Shown: positions 49,090 to 58,309 of the stretch, piece by piece
Numbering within the stretch: position 1 is the stretch's first letter
How the letters are laid out: every line of letters begins with the position of its first letter
Assembly: GCA_902800585.1 (NCBI GenBank)
Contig: CADCEW010000017.1
Location: forward strand, 1 to 64,000
Reading direction: 5' to 3'
Origin: an uncultured Prevotellaceae bacterium
GTDB taxonomy: Bacteria > Bacteroidota > Bacteroidia > Bacteroidales > Bacteroidaceae
Length of the DNA: 64,000 nucleotides
Notes under the pieces: generated by a model
Database searches by the model: none
What the model saw: only the letters and a program-made list of their open reading frames with translations
What the model was told of the DNA's origin: nothing
Made by a program: the position numbers and the translations under genes

Positions 49090-50109
49090 CTAAAAATTTA
49101 TTTTTAAATAATTCGCTGTGATGACAAGCACGCCCCAGAAGGCAAGCAGTGGTATCATTTCGAGGGTGCAAAAGTACAAAATAATTTGCAAATGAACGAC
49201 ATTTCGACGAAAAAAGATGATATAGCACTTATAAATTGTCAGTAATTTAACAATAACTACGGCAATAATGACATAAGTTATCACCTTATTTATATCTAAT
49301 TCAAAGTATGCACCAAAGACCAAGGCAGGGAAAAACAACACCCCTTCTATCGAGATAATGAAGAGTAATGCCTTAATCCATTGTTGATTTCTTTTACTGT
49401 CAAAGAACACCTGATTGACAAAAGAATACAGAGCCACTTTCAGTAAGAAATATCCCACTGTGATTCCCAGAAAAATAGTAATCAGGGTATATTGGGAACG
49501 AAGCACGAAAGTCTCTCCTATATATCTCAGCGTATAGAAATAAAAGAGTAATGCAATGAGCAGACTGGTAATCAACACCAAAGTAAATTGGAAACGGATC
49601 TCATTACTCGTTTCCGAAAACTCTGTCGTCCCTTCATGAGGCAGATAGATGATGTCCTTTGCCTGTCGGATGATAAATCGACGGGCATTGGCAAAGGCTA
49701 TGACTGCAAAGATAAAACACGCCAACAACAAGGACGTGATGATATTGTCGTTACGAACACTATAGGGAACAGGATCGCCAGCCACACCATAACGTCCGCC
49801 TTGCAATTCTGGATGAAACATACTGTCTTTGGAAAAGAAGCCTTCCCGATAATATTGCGGAAGGTCGGATTTCATCAAATCCACTCCAGCATCATGTCCA
49901 GGCAGATGAAGCGTATCAGGATGCTCACTCCAATGTATCTCAGAAGGTTTGAAATGTGCCTGGATGGCAGAATCTTGTTGTGCCGGCGTCGCATCACGAG
50001 GTAACCAACTCAACACTTGGGCTGGAGTCAACGGTCGATGCTGGACTACTGCGGAGTCACCTCCTTGGACAGCCGACTGTTGGTGTGATATGGAGTCCTG
50101 CTGCAACAA
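49090..50109 (-). CDS. DUF4271 family membrane protein
   Basis: 339 residues. A soluble N-terminal region (about 1-120) is followed by six or so transmembrane segments (for example NIITSLLLACFIFAVIAFAN, LVLITSLLIALLFYFYTL, MIPLLAFWGVLVITANYL). Bacteroidota-specific family of unknown function, often beside hemD. No ATG exists near the 5' end: the frame begins with TTG-TTG directly after the metK stop (TAA), so a TTG start with translational coupling is likely; the first ATG is 78 codons in. Confidence 0.85.
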   Translation of the reverse strand: MLQQDSISHQQSAVQGGDSAVVQHRPLTPAQVLSWLPRDATPAQQDSAIQAHFKPSEIHWSEHPDTLHLPGHDAGVDLMKSDLPQYYREGFFSKDSMFHPELQGGRYGVAGDPVPYSVRNDNIITSLLLACFIFAVIAFANARRFIIRQAKDIIYLPHEGTTEFSETSNEIRFQFTLVLITSLLIALLFYFYTLRYIGETFVLRSQYTLITIFLGITVGYFLLKVALYSFVNQVFFDSKRNQQWIKALLFIISIEGVLFFPALVFGAYFELDINKVITYVIIAVVIVKLLTIYKCYIIFFRRNVVHLQIILYFCTLEMIPLLAFWGVLVITANYLKINF

Positions 50110-51369
50110 TTACAGTCCGAAAGCTTGTTTGATATCTTCTACACGGTCGAGTTTCTCCCATGTGAACAACTCTATATCGATTGTCTTGGTATCATGATAG
50201 CGGCTGGTAAACGTCTTCTTAACGATTTCTGACTTCCGTCCCATGTGTCCATAGGCGGCTGTTTCCAGATACATCGGTTGACGCAGTTTCAAGGAACGCT
50301 CAATTGCCTTCGGGCGAAGGTCGAAGAGTTTCTCTATTATTTTCGCAATCTCTCCGTCTGTCATTTTCACGTTAGAGCGACTATAGGTATTCACATAGAC
50401 ATTCATCGGCTTCGCCACACCGATGGCATAGCTGATCTGTACCAACATCTCATCTGCAACACCTGCCGCCACCATATTCTTGGCAATATGACGAGCTGCA
50501 TAGGCTGCGGAACGGTCTACCTTCGAAGAATCCTTACCTGAGAAGGCACCACCACCATGAGCACCCTTGCCACCATATGTGTCTACGATAATCTTACGGC
50601 CCGTCAGACCTGTGTCGCCATGAGGACCGCCAATCACAAACTTACCTGTAGGGTTAACGTAGTATTTGATATCATCACCAAAAAGTGCAAGCACCTTCTG
50701 GGAGTGAATCTTCGACCTCACTCGTGGTATTAAGATGTTTATCACATCGTCCTTGATACGCTGGAGCATACGCTCATCATCTGTATCGAACTCGTCATGC
50801 TGTGTGGAGACAACAATGGTATCAATACGCTCAGGAATACCATCGTCACTATATTGTACTGTTACCTGACTTTTAGCATCTGGACGCAGATAGGTCATCT
50901 GCTTTCCTTCCTTGCGAATCTCAGCAAGGGTACGCATAATAAGATGCGCAAGGTCCAAGGATACAGGCATCAGGTCCTCTGTTTCATTCGTAGCATAGCC
51001 AAACATCATTCCCTGGTCGCCAGCACCCTGATTCTCGTCATCCTCACGATCCACACCACGATTGATATCATCGCTCTGCTCATGGATGGCCGTAAGGATA
51101 CCGCAGGAGTTTCCATCAAACTGATACTCCGCCTTAGTATAGCCAATCTTCTTAATGGTATTACGAGCGATTGTCTGCAAGTCGATATACACCTCACTAT
51201 GCACCTCACCCATAATCACTACCTGCCCTGTCGTCACAAACGACTCACAAGCCACTCGCGCATGTTCGTCATAAGCAAGGAACTGGTCTAATATCGCATC
51301 ACTAATCTGGTCGGCAACCTTGTCAGGATGACCCTCTGATACAGATTCTGAAGAAAAGAAATAGGACAT
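50110..51369 (-). CDS. metK: S-adenosylmethionine synthetase
   Basis: 419 residues. Makes SAM from methionine and [35 protein letters not shown] and [19 protein letters not shown] are the family signatures. Start at the ATG at 51369 (MSYFFSSES). First gene of the metK-DUF4271-hemD-rnpA-yidD-tyrS run, expressed from the repeated promoter element at 51391-51462. Confidence 0.97.
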   Translation of the reverse strand: MSYFFSSESVSEGHPDKVADQISDAILDQFLAYDEHARVACESFVTTGQVVIMGEVHSEVYIDLQTIARNTIKKIGYTKAEYQFDGNSCGILTAIHEQSDDINRGVDREDDENQGAGDQGMMFGYATNETEDLMPVSLDLAHLIMRTLAEIRKEGKQMTYLRPDAKSQVTVQYSDDGIPERIDTIVVSTQHDEFDTDDERMLQRIKDDVINILIPRVRSKIHSQKVLALFGDDIKYYVNPTGKFVIGGPHGDTGLTGRKIIVDTYGGKGAHGGGAFSGKDSSKVDRSAAYAARHIAKNMVAAGVADEMLVQISYAIGVAKPMNVYVNTYSRSNVKMTDGEIAKIIEKLFDLRPKAIERSLKLRQPMYLETAAYGHMGRKSEIVKKTFTSRYHDTKTIDIELFTWEKLDRVEDIKQAFGL

Positions 51370-51390
51370 AATAATCTTTGTTTTTGAATT

Positions 51391-51462
51391 TGGGTGCAAA
51401 GGTAGTGCAAATCGAGAGAAAAACCAAATTTATTTGAGTTTTTCCGAGATGCAGCCTATCTT
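51391..51462 (-). promoter_or_regulatory. Repeated promoter element, copy 2 (upstream of metK)
   Basis: Near-identical to 40192-40262. Minus strand: AAGATAG-GC-TGCA, central dyad GAAAAAC/GTTTTTC, -33-like TTTG, 20 bp, -7 box TACCTTTG, then CACCC. The dyad differs from copy 1 by one paired substitution on both arms. Confidence 0.75.
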
Positions 51463-51498
51463 CGATATTTGTCTCAAAGGTACGGAGTTTTCGGGACA

Positions 51499-51542
51499 TA
51501 ACAAAATAAAACGGCTTGCTTCTTTTAGAAACAAACCGTTTT
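51499..51542 (-). terminator. Rho-independent terminator after the M16 peptidase gene
   Basis: AAAACGG (51508-51514) and CCGTTTT (51536-51542), with additional TTG/CAA and TTC/GAA pairs, form a ~15-bp stem with G-U wobbles, followed on the minus strand by TATTTTGTT. 22 bp past the stop. Confidence 0.82.
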
Positions 51543-51564
51543 ACCTATTATTAATGAGGTCTGA

Positions 51565-54393
51565 TTACTTGGCCTCTGGGGTCATTATAACCTCAATATG
51601 ATTACCACTGCTCAATATCTTGTTGAGGAATTCGCGTACAGATTCAACAGTCAGAGCCTCAACGGTCTTCTTATAATCTGTATGAGAATCGAAGCCAGAG
51701 CGCACCCATTTGTTGATGACACCAATCCAGTAACTATTAGTCTTGGCATCTACATCAATCTGCTTGAGCATGTACTCCTTCACCTTCTGCAGTTGGTCAG
51801 GGTCAACAGCTTTCTGCATCTTGGCAATACCCTCATGCAACAGACGTACAGCAAGTTCCTGTTTGTCAGGATTCATCGGACAATAAGCCTGCAGCATCAT
51901 ACGTGGCTGATGATTTCTCATATTGACACCACCATAAGCACCACAAGAGTAAGCAGCACTCTCATCCTCACGGATGGTCTTCAGGTAAATCATGGAGAGT
52001 ATCTGTCCCACAGCATCAATCTTAACGGCATTCTCCAAGGTGCGTGGCATATCACAATACCAAATCTCGAAAGCAGTAGCCTTAGGAGACTCCGTCTTCA
52101 CTTTGAACTGGTTGACAACCTCACCCTTCGCCATGATGTCGATATCAGCATAGTCCTCGGCAGCCTCACCAGTAGCAGGCAGCGATGCGATATACTGTTC
52201 AATAAGTGGACGAATGGTCTGCTCGTCGAAGTTACCAGAGAAGACAAACGTAAACTGTCCTGCATTCTTCATGCGATCTTTTGCCATCTCAAGGATACGA
52301 TCGTAGTTGATGTCCTTCAGATCCTTCACATCAATGTTGACGAAGCGTGGGTTGTGGGCATACAACGTAGCAGAAAGAGAGTCAGAGAAGACAGCATCTG
52401 GAGAGAGGCTCTTGTTCTTCAGACTCATGTCTAACTGAGTCATGAGGTTCTGGAACTGTTTCTCGTCCTTCTTCACGGCTGTGAAGTAGAGGTATACCAT
52501 CTGCATCATCGTCTCCAAATCCTTCGGAGTAGAGTGAGCAGACACATACTGGTTGTTTTCATTGAGCGACAAGTCAGCATTACACTCCTTGCCAGCCAAA
52601 GCCTTCTGCAACTCATTGCTGGAGAAATTACCCAATCCACTGATACCAATCACCTGGTTGAAAACCTTCAGGTTGGTAAAGTCGACGGGGTTTGTAAACT
52701 TAGACTTACCACCATAAGCAACAGCCTCCATCTGTACCTCATCGTCCTTGAAGTCTGTCTTTTTCAGAATCACTTTCGCACCGTTCGAGAGTTTCAATTC
52801 CTTATAATCGAAGGTCTTGTTCTCTGTCTCAGAAAGAATCTTACCAGCCTTAATTGTTGCTACATCAACTAATGGCTCATCCTTCACATTATCCACATAA
52901 GCCTCAATCTTCTCAGCACGGGCAGCGGCAACAGCGGCAGCCATTTCCTTCTCTGTAGGATAAACCTTACCTTCCTTCTCCTGTGCAAACTCTATCACGA
53001 CGAGGTTACTGTCGTTAGCTGAAATCAGTTGAGGAACAACCTGATTGATTACCTGCACGGGGATATTTGGAGCAATCTGCTGCATGGTCATATAGAGAAC
53101 ATCCAATGGTGGGATAGGCTCATTGGTCAGATAGTTGTCACGGTAATCATTGCCATATTCTGCATTCTTACGCTTGTCGCGGTTGGTATAGCGCTTCTCC
53201 AGTCCACTCAGGAAGTCTGCCTTAGCACGCTCATACTCCGTAGCAGTGAAACCAAACTCACGGGCACGCTTTGCCTCACGATAGAGAATCTGTAAGGTCT
53301 CCATATCCTTACCCTCCTTGGGTATACCAACCAGTTCAAAACAATCTTTAGTCCTTGATAACAGATACTCGTCGTCGTCAGCAAAAGCCTGGAAGAAGGG
53401 ACAAGACTCCTCTTGTGTCATCTCTGACAGACGCTGATTCATCATCTGTGAAATCACACTCTTTACATAGTCCTCAATCAGGTATGCCATGCTTGCCTTC
53501 TCTTCATCGGGAGTAGCGTCATGCTTCATCAGCACCATTACTTGACTCATCTGCATCTCCTTGTCCTTCTCAAAGACATAGATAGCCTCAGGAGTATCAG
53601 GAACCTGCTCAGGAACAACCTTCGGAGCATTGGGGTCTACCTTGATACTACCAAAGAGACTCTTGATCTGTGCCTCGATATGGTCTACATCAACATCACC
53701 GACAACGATGATAGCCTGATTGTCAGGACGATACCATTTCTGATAATAGGCACGGAGGGTCTGGGGCTTGAAACTGTCGATAACGCTCATAAGACCGATA
53801 GGCATACGCTCACCATACTTAGAACCAGGATACATCTTTGGCAGGGCACGGGTAATCATACGCTGTGAGGGACCTTCACCCAGACGCCACTCGTTATGTA
53901 CCACATCACGCTCCTTGTCAATCTCATCAGGTTCCAAAGCAAGACCATTTGACCAGTCTTTTAGAATCAACAGACAAGAGTCAACGGCTGTAGCGCGCTT
54001 CGTAGGAACATCACAGACACGATAAACGGTCTGGTCGATGCTGGTATACGCATTCAAGTCGCTACCGAACTCCACACCCAGTGAACGGCAGAACTCAATG
54101 ATACCATTACCTTTAAAATGCTCAGAACCATTGAACGCCATGTGCTCCAGGAAGTGAGCCAAACCACGCTGACTGTCGTCCTCGTTGATGGAACCTACAC
54201 GCTGAGCAATGTAGAAGTTAGCCACATGCTCAGGGTACTCGTTATGACGAATGTAATAAGTAAGTCCGTTATCCAATTTACCGATACGAACGTTAGGATC
54301 AACGGGAATTGGCGGCATCTGCATCTCCTGTGCCACCATTGCTGCAGAACTGAATATCATCAGTGCAGCCACAAAAAGTTTTCTAAATCTCAT
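51565..54393 (-). CDS. M16-family zinc metallopeptidase (insulinase/PqqL-like), secreted
   Basis: 942 residues from the ATG at 54393, with a signal peptide (FRKLFVAALMIFSSAAMVAQ). The inverted zinc motif HFLEH (His80, Glu83, His84) followed by MAFNG marks the active N-terminal M16 half. A second, inactive M16 half spans about 500-940. Digests peptides in the periplasm or outside. It stands alone with its own promoter (TACCTTTG at 54441-54448) and terminator. Confidence 0.94.
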   Translation of the reverse strand: MRFRKLFVAALMIFSSAAMVAQEMQMPPIPVDPNVRIGKLDNGLTYYIRHNEYPEHVANFYIAQRVGSINEDDSQRGLAHFLEHMAFNGSEHFKGNGIIEFCRSLGVEFGSDLNAYTSIDQTVYRVCDVPTKRATAVDSCLLILKDWSNGLALEPDEIDKERDVVHNEWRLGEGPSQRMITRALPKMYPGSKYGERMPIGLMSVIDSFKPQTLRAYYQKWYRPDNQAIIVVGDVDVDHIEAQIKSLFGSIKVDPNAPKVVPEQVPDTPEAIYVFEKDKEMQMSQVMVLMKHDATPDEEKASMAYLIEDYVKSVISQMMNQRLSEMTQEESCPFFQAFADDDEYLLSRTKDCFELVGIPKEGKDMETLQILYREAKRAREFGFTATEYERAKADFLSGLEKRYTNRDKRKNAEYGNDYRDNYLTNEPIPPLDVLYMTMQQIAPNIPVQVINQVVPQLISANDSNLVVIEFAQEKEGKVYPTEKEMAAAVAAARAEKIEAYVDNVKDEPLVDVATIKAGKILSETENKTFDYKELKLSNGAKVILKKTDFKDDEVQMEAVAYGGKSKFTNPVDFTNLKVFNQVIGISGLGNFSSNELQKALAGKECNADLSLNENNQYVSAHSTPKDLETMMQMVYLYFTAVKKDEKQFQNLMTQLDMSLKNKSLSPDAVFSDSLSATLYAHNPRFVNIDVKDLKDINYDRILEMAKDRMKNAGQFTFVFSGNFDEQTIRPLIEQYIASLPATGEAAEDYADIDIMAKGEVVNQFKVKTESPKATAFEIWYCDMPRTLENAVKIDAVGQILSMIYLKTIREDESAAYSCGAYGGVNMRNHQPRMMLQAYCPMNPDKQELAVRLLHEGIAKMQKAVDPDQLQKVKEYMLKQIDVDAKTNSYWIGVINKWVRSGFDSHTDYKKTVEALTVESVREFLNKILSSGNHIEVIMTPEAK

Positions 54394-54440
54394 CGTATAT
54401 GAATTTAATGAATAAATAATTTGTTTAACTAATAGACGCA

Positions 54441-54448
54441 CAAAGGTA
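54441..54448 (-). promoter_or_regulatory. Promoter -7 box of the M16 peptidase gene
   Basis: Minus-strand TACCTTTG, 47 bp before the ATG at 54393; supports that start over the longer frame. Confidence 0.55.
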
Positions 54449-54486
54449 AGGAAAAACTACACACTTTGCTCAAAAAAGTGATACAT

Positions 54487-55401
54487 TTAACTTTTTTTGT
54501 TACGAGGATGGTGTTCCAATATCTCTTGGCGCAGCGTTGACATGTCAATATGGGTGTAAATCTCTGTCGTGCCTATCGACTCATGACCCAGCATTGCCTG
54601 AATGGCACGTAGGTCGGCACCACCTTCCAAGAGTGCCGTTGCAAAAGAATGACGCAAGGTATGGGGCGAGATGGTCTTCGTAATACCAGCCAACTCTGCC
54701 TGCTGCTTAATCATGATGAGAATCATCGTACGTGTCAGATGGGCACCACGGCGATTCAGGAATACATAGTCCTCTTCGCCTAGCTTGATCTTCATGAGAT
54801 TACGATCATAAGTCCATTTTCTTATTTCTTCCAATGCCTTGGGCGAGATAGGTACAAGTCGTTCTTTCGACCCTTTACCCATAATACGCACATATTGCTC
54901 CTCCTTATATATATTAGAGAGCTTCAGGTTCACCAGTTCACTGACACGCAAACCACAGGAAAACAACACTTCTACAATGGCACGGTTGCGCTGCCCTTCC
55001 CACTTTGAGAGGTCGATGGAGTTTTCCAGCATATCCACCTCCTCAGCAGAGAGCACTTCTGGCAAATGATCACCCAACACAGGATTCTCCAACAGTTCCG
55101 AAGGATCATCATCCCTATAGCCGTCCGTCTGCATAAAACGGAAGAAACTACGTACCCCACTCAGAATGCGACACTGCGAACGCGGATGAATACCGATGTC
55201 ATGCAGTGTCGCGGCGAAATGTTGCAAGTCATCCAATTCCACCTCATAAATGTCTTTCCCTTCCTGCTCCAGATAGACTAATAGTTTCTGAAGGTCACGC
55301 TGATAGGCATCCAGTGTGTTAGGCGAGAAACCACGTTGCAGTTTCAGGTAACGCTGGTAGTTCCTCACAACATTTACTTGCGAATTCTTGCCTGTTTCCA
55401 T
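54487..55401 (-). CDS. xerD: Tyrosine recombinase XerD
   Basis: 304 residues, XerC/D size. Catalytic set: Arg152 (GLRVSEL), Lys176 (GKGSKE), His247 and Arg250 (HTLRHSF), His273 (LGHESI) and Tyr282 (TEIYTHI). Resolves chromosome dimers at dif. Start at the ATG at 55401 (METGKNSQ); the upstream codons lie in the divergent promoter region. No integron or phage context, so a housekeeping role is likely. Confidence 0.94.
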   Translation of the reverse strand: METGKNSQVNVVRNYQRYLKLQRGFSPNTLDAYQRDLQKLLVYLEQEGKDIYEVELDDLQHFAATLHDIGIHPRSQCRILSGVRSFFRFMQTDGYRDDDPSELLENPVLGDHLPEVLSAEEVDMLENSIDLSKWEGQRNRAIVEVLFSCGLRVSELVNLKLSNIYKEEQYVRIMGKGSKERLVPISPKALEEIRKWTYDRNLMKIKLGEEDYVFLNRRGAHLTRTMILIMIKQQAELAGITKTISPHTLRHSFATALLEGGADLRAIQAMLGHESIGTTEIYTHIDMSTLRQEILEHHPRNKKS

Positions 55402-55410
55402 GAAAATATG

Positions 55411-55418
55411 TAATTTTG
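55411..55418 (+). promoter_or_regulatory. Promoter -7 box of aroQ
   Basis: TAATTTTG followed by CAGG, 29 bp upstream of the aroQ ATG. Nearly overlaps the divergent xerD box. Confidence 0.6.
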
Positions 55419-55422
55419 CAGG

Positions 55423-55430
55423 CAAAGTTA
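55423..55430 (-). promoter_or_regulatory. Promoter -7 box of xerD
   Basis: Minus-strand TAACTTTG followed by CCTG, 21 bp before the xerD ATG. The two divergent -7 boxes are 4 bp apart, so the polymerases would compete. Confidence 0.6.
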
Positions 55431-55447
55431 CGAAAAATCCTTGAATT

Positions 55448-55864
55448 ATGAAAATTCTCATTATCAATGGTCCTAATCTCAATCTGTTAGGCACTCGTGA
55501 GCCAGGCATTTATGGTTCTTCTTCTTTTGACCAGTATCTGCCGCAGTTGCAGGCAAGATATCCTGAGGTGGACATGGAGTATTATCAGAGTAATGTTGAA
55601 GGCGAACTGATTAACAAGATGCAGGAAGTCGGCTTTTCTTATGACGGCATCGTCCTGAATGCAGGAGCCTATACACATACTTCTGTGGCTTTGCACGACT
55701 GTATCCGCTCGTTGAAGACACCAGTCATCGAGGTACATATCTCCAATGTCCACCAGCGTGAAGAGTTCCGCCATCATTCCCTTATCTCCGCAGCCTGCAA
55801 AGGTGTCATCTGCGGTTTCGGTTTAGACTCTTATCGTCTTGCTATTGAAGCATTGAAGAAATAA
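55448..55864 (+). CDS. aroQ: Type II 3-dehydroquinate dehydratase
   Basis: 138 residues. Third step of the shikimate pathway. INGPNLNLLGTREPGIYG with the catalytic Tyr, LNAGAYTHTSVAL with the conserved Asn, and EVHISN-x-HQREEFRHHS are the family motifs. Full length. The O-methyltransferase follows across an 8-bp-period array that fills the gap. Confidence 0.97.
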   Translation: MKILIINGPNLNLLGTREPGIYGSSSFDQYLPQLQARYPEVDMEYYQSNVEGELINKMQEVGFSYDGIVLNAGAYTHTSVALHDCIRSLKTPVIEVHISNVHQREEFRHHSLISAACKGVICGFGLDSYRLAIEALKK

Positions 55865-55896
55865 CGTTATTCCGTTATAACGTTATAACGATTCTA
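55865..55896. repeat. 8-bp-period tandem array (CGTTATAA) between aroQ and the methyltransferase
   Basis: Units CGTTATTC, CGTTATAA, CGTTATAA, CGATTCTA start directly after the aroQ stop and run to the next ATG, occupying the whole spacer. Confidence 0.75.
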
Positions 55897-56522
55897 TGAC
55901 TCTCGACGACTACATCACACAGCACATCGAGCCAGAGCCCGATTATCTCTATCGGCTATGGCGCGCCACCAATATCCACATGCTGCATGGGAGAATGGCA
56001 TCAGGACATCTTCAAGGCAGACTGCTGAAGATGCTGGTGCAGATGATTCGTCCAAAGAACATCTTAGAGGTGGGTACCTTCAGCGGCTATTCCGCTCTTT
56101 GTTTGGCAGAAGGACTGGAGGATGAAGGTCATCTCTATACTTTCGAGATTAATGACGAACAGGAAGAGTTTACACGTCCTTGGATTGAAAATTCCCCTGT
56201 CGCTGACAAAATCACTTTTATCATTGGCGATGCCATTACTGAAGCACCCAAACTTGGTATCGAGTTCGATATGGCTTTCATTGATGGTGATAAGCGCACC
56301 TATCGGGAGACTTACGAGATAGCGCTCTCTGTCCTCCGTTCTGGTGGTTTCATTCTCGCAGACAACACTCTCTGGGACGGACATGTCGTAGACCCTTCTT
56401 ACCTGAAAGACCAACAGACACAAGGTATTGTTGCTTTCAACGACTATATACAAAACGACCATCGCGTAGAGCAAGTCATCCTTCCTCTACGCGATGGTCT
56501 TACTTTGATTTGGAAACGGTAA
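55896..56522 (+). CDS. SAM-dependent O-methyltransferase (COMT/CCoAMT-like)
   Basis: 208 residues. Rossmann methyltransferase: motif I NILEVGTFSGYSALCLAE, an acidic ribose-binding segment (LYTFEINDEQ), and FDMAFIDGDKRTYRETYE with the metal-binding Asp residues, then ADNTLWDGHVVD. Catechol O-methyltransferase-like group; small-molecule substrate unknown. Confidence 0.9.
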   Translation: MTLDDYITQHIEPEPDYLYRLWRATNIHMLHGRMASGHLQGRLLKMLVQMIRPKNILEVGTFSGYSALCLAEGLEDEGHLYTFEINDEQEEFTRPWIENSPVADKITFIIGDAITEAPKLGIEFDMAFIDGDKRTYRETYEIALSVLRSGGFILADNTLWDGHVVDPSYLKDQQTQGIVAFNDYIQNDHRVEQVILPLRDGLTLIWKR

Positions 56523-56546
56523 ATTTCGATGGGCTACTCTTTCTGT

Positions 56547-56678
56547 TTCTAAAGCCTTCTATCACTTATGCTAAAGCCATCTAATGTTGTTTCTAAAGCC
56601 TCCTATACCCCCATAGGAGATACTTCGATACCTCCATAACAAATACTGCGATGATGCATAGAAGGCTTTGGAACAAAA
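56547..56678. repeat. 22-bp-period degenerate tandem array, six units
   Basis: Units at 56547, 56569, 56591, 56613, 56635 and 56657. The first three share TnCTAAAGCC-TCTA, the next two share CCATAnnnnATACTnCGAT, and the last (CATAGAAGGCTTTGGA) is close to the reverse complement of the first, so the array is palindromic overall. Sits between the methyltransferase gene and the rbfA promoter. Confidence 0.75.
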
Positions 56679-56716
56679 TTAATGGGTGTTTTTTTGGCTT
56701 TTTGCTCACTTAATAG

Positions 56717-56724
56717 TAACTTTG
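56717..56724 (+). promoter_or_regulatory. Promoter of rbfA (-7 box, with -33 TTTG upstream)
   Basis: TAACTTTG followed by CAC; a TTTG lies 20 bp upstream, matching Bacteroidota -33/-7 spacing. 23 bp before the rbfA ATG. Confidence 0.65.
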
Positions 56725-56747
56725 CACTCACAAAGAAAGAAAAGACT

Positions 56748-57083
56748 ATGCAAGAGACAAGACAGAATAAGATTGCGCGCTTGTTGCAGAAGGAACTGAG
56801 CGTGATATTCCAAGAACAGACTCGTGGCATGCATGGTGTGATGGTCAGCGTCACCCGTGTGCGTGTCAGTCCAGACCTCAGTGTGTGTACAGCACACCTG
56901 AGCATCTTCCCCAGTGAGCGAGGCGAGGAAATCATGGCCAACATCAACAAGAACGACAAACAGATTCGCTATGAGTTAGGAACAAGGGTGCGCCATCAGT
57001 TACGAATCATTCCGGAACTGCGCTTTTTCATTGATGACTCCCTCGACTATATTGACCATATCGACGAACTGCTGAAGAAGTGA
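56748..57083 (+). CDS. rbfA: Ribosome-binding factor A
   Basis: 111 residues, KH-like fold, assists 16S rRNA 5'-end maturation in the 30S subunit. RQNKIARLLQKELSVIFQEQ and VTRVRVSPDLSVCTAHLSIF are characteristic. Start at the ATG at 56748, downstream of its promoter. The stop overlaps the next gene's GTG start (GTGA). Confidence 0.94.
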   Translation: MQETRQNKIARLLQKELSVIFQEQTRGMHGVMVSVTRVRVSPDLSVCTAHLSIFPSERGEEIMANINKNDKQIRYELGTRVRHQLRIIPELRFFIDDSLDYIDHIDELLKK

Positions 57084-58309
57084 ACTTCCCGTTTTACATC
57101 GCACGCCGCTATCTCTTCTCGAAGAAGAGTACCAACGCTATCAATGTGATTAGCGGTATCTCCGTAGTGGGCGTCGCTGTCGCTGCCATGGCATTGGTGG
57201 TGACATTGAGTGTGTTTAACGGTTTTCACGATATGATAGCGTCCTTCTTTACGCAACTGGACCCACAAATCAAAGTGATGCCTGTCAAGGGAAAGACAGT
57301 GGCAGCAGATGACCCTCTTCTGACACGCATCCGTCAACTGCCCCAAGTGGATGTGGTTACAGAGGTGATGGAAGACCAGGCTCTTGCCGTCTATGGTGAG
57401 CATCAGGCAATGGTTCAGATAAAAGGAGTGGAGGACAACTACGATAAACTGACGCATATCAAAGAGGTTCTGGAAGGCGATGGAGAGTACACTTTGCATG
57501 CCGCTGATATGAACTATGGCATCTTGGGTATGGGAGTGGCTTATCAGTTGGGCGTGGGTTATACTTTCGACCATCCCTTGAAGATCTATGCGCCACGAAG
57601 AGAGGGACAACTCAACATGGCAAACCTGCAAGAGGGATTCGTCGAAGACGAGCTCTATTCTCCTGGTGTGCTGTTCAGCATCAAACAAGGAAAGTACGAC
57701 AAGCGCTATATCATCACCTCTATTGCCTTCACACGACAACTGTTCGACCAACAGGGCATGCTTTCCTCTTTGGAACTGCGCCTGAAACCAGGCAGTAATT
57801 TCGAGAAAGTGAAAGCGGAGATGAAGGAGATAGCAGGTGAGCAGTTTTATGTGTACGACCGCTATGAGCAACAGGACGATACTTTCCGCATCATGAAGAT
57901 AGAAAAGCTGATGGCATATATCTTCCTGACCTTCATCCTCGTCATCGCCTGCTTTAATATCATCGGCAGCCTGTCGATGCTGATGATAGACAAGAAGAAT
58001 GATGTTGTGACCTTGCGTAACTTAGGGGCTTCCGACAAACAAATCATACGTATCTTCCTGTTTGAGGGTCGTATGATCTCAGTGATGGGAGCCATCATCG
58101 GCATAGCTGTCGGACTGTTACTCTGCTGGCTGCAACAACAATATGGTATTGTGCGTTTAGGTGAGACAGAGGGTTCTTTTGTCGTCGATGCCTATCCTGT
58201 CAGTGTTCATCCTTGGGATATCGTATTGATATTCCTGACCGTTATTGCAGTAGGATTCCTCAGCGTATGGTATCCCGTACGCTATTTTGCCAAAAGACTA
58301 TTGAGCTGA
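57080..58309 (+). CDS. ABC transporter permease of the FtsX/LolCE type
   Basis: 409 residues starting with GTG at 57080. Topology of lipoprotein-releasing permeases: N-terminal anchor (about 24-48), a large periplasmic domain (about 50-270), then three transmembrane helices (for example LMAYIFLTFILVIACFNIIG and MGAIIGIAVGLLLCWL). The family detaches lipoproteins from the inner membrane for transport to the outer membrane. No ATPase gene is adjacent. Convergent with murI, stop to stop, zero gap. Confidence 0.88.
   Translation: MNFPFYIARRYLFSKKSTNAINVISGISVVGVAVAAMALVVTLSVFNGFHDMIASFFTQLDPQIKVMPVKGKTVAADDPLLTRIRQLPQVDVVTEVMEDQALAVYGEHQAMVQIKGVEDNYDKLTHIKEVLEGDGEYTLHAADMNYGILGMGVAYQLGVGYTFDHPLKIYAPRREGQLNMANLQEGFVEDELYSPGVLFSIKQGKYDKRYIITSIAFTRQLFDQQGMLSSLELRLKPGSNFEKVKAEMKEIAGEQFYVYDRYEQQDDTFRIMKIEKLMAYIFLTFILVIACFNIIGSLSMLMIDKKNDVVTLRNLGASDKQIIRIFLFEGRMISVMGAIIGIAVGLLLCWLQQQYGIVRLGETEGSFVVDAYPVSVHPWDIVLIFLTVIAVGFLSVWYPVRYFAKRLLS

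Noticed and set aside
49169..49176. TACTTTTG inside DUF4271 as a hemD promoter
   Set aside because: It fits the consensus but lies in coding sequence and has no supporting -33 that I could confirm; mentioned only as a possibility under hemD.
51391..51462. SAM riboswitch upstream of metK
   Set aside because: The same sequence precedes pyrE, contains the promoter itself rather than a leader, and shows no SAM-riboswitch core.
54487..55401. Integrase of a mobile island
   Set aside because: Size, motifs and neighbourhood fit housekeeping XerD; no attachment repeats or cargo genes seen.
56547..56678. CRISPR-like array before rbfA
   Set aside because: Same reason: direct tandem units without spacers.
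57047..57871. 274-codon minus-strand frame over the LolE-like gene
   Set aside because: Antisense shadow; the plus-strand frame has transmembrane topology and family motifs.
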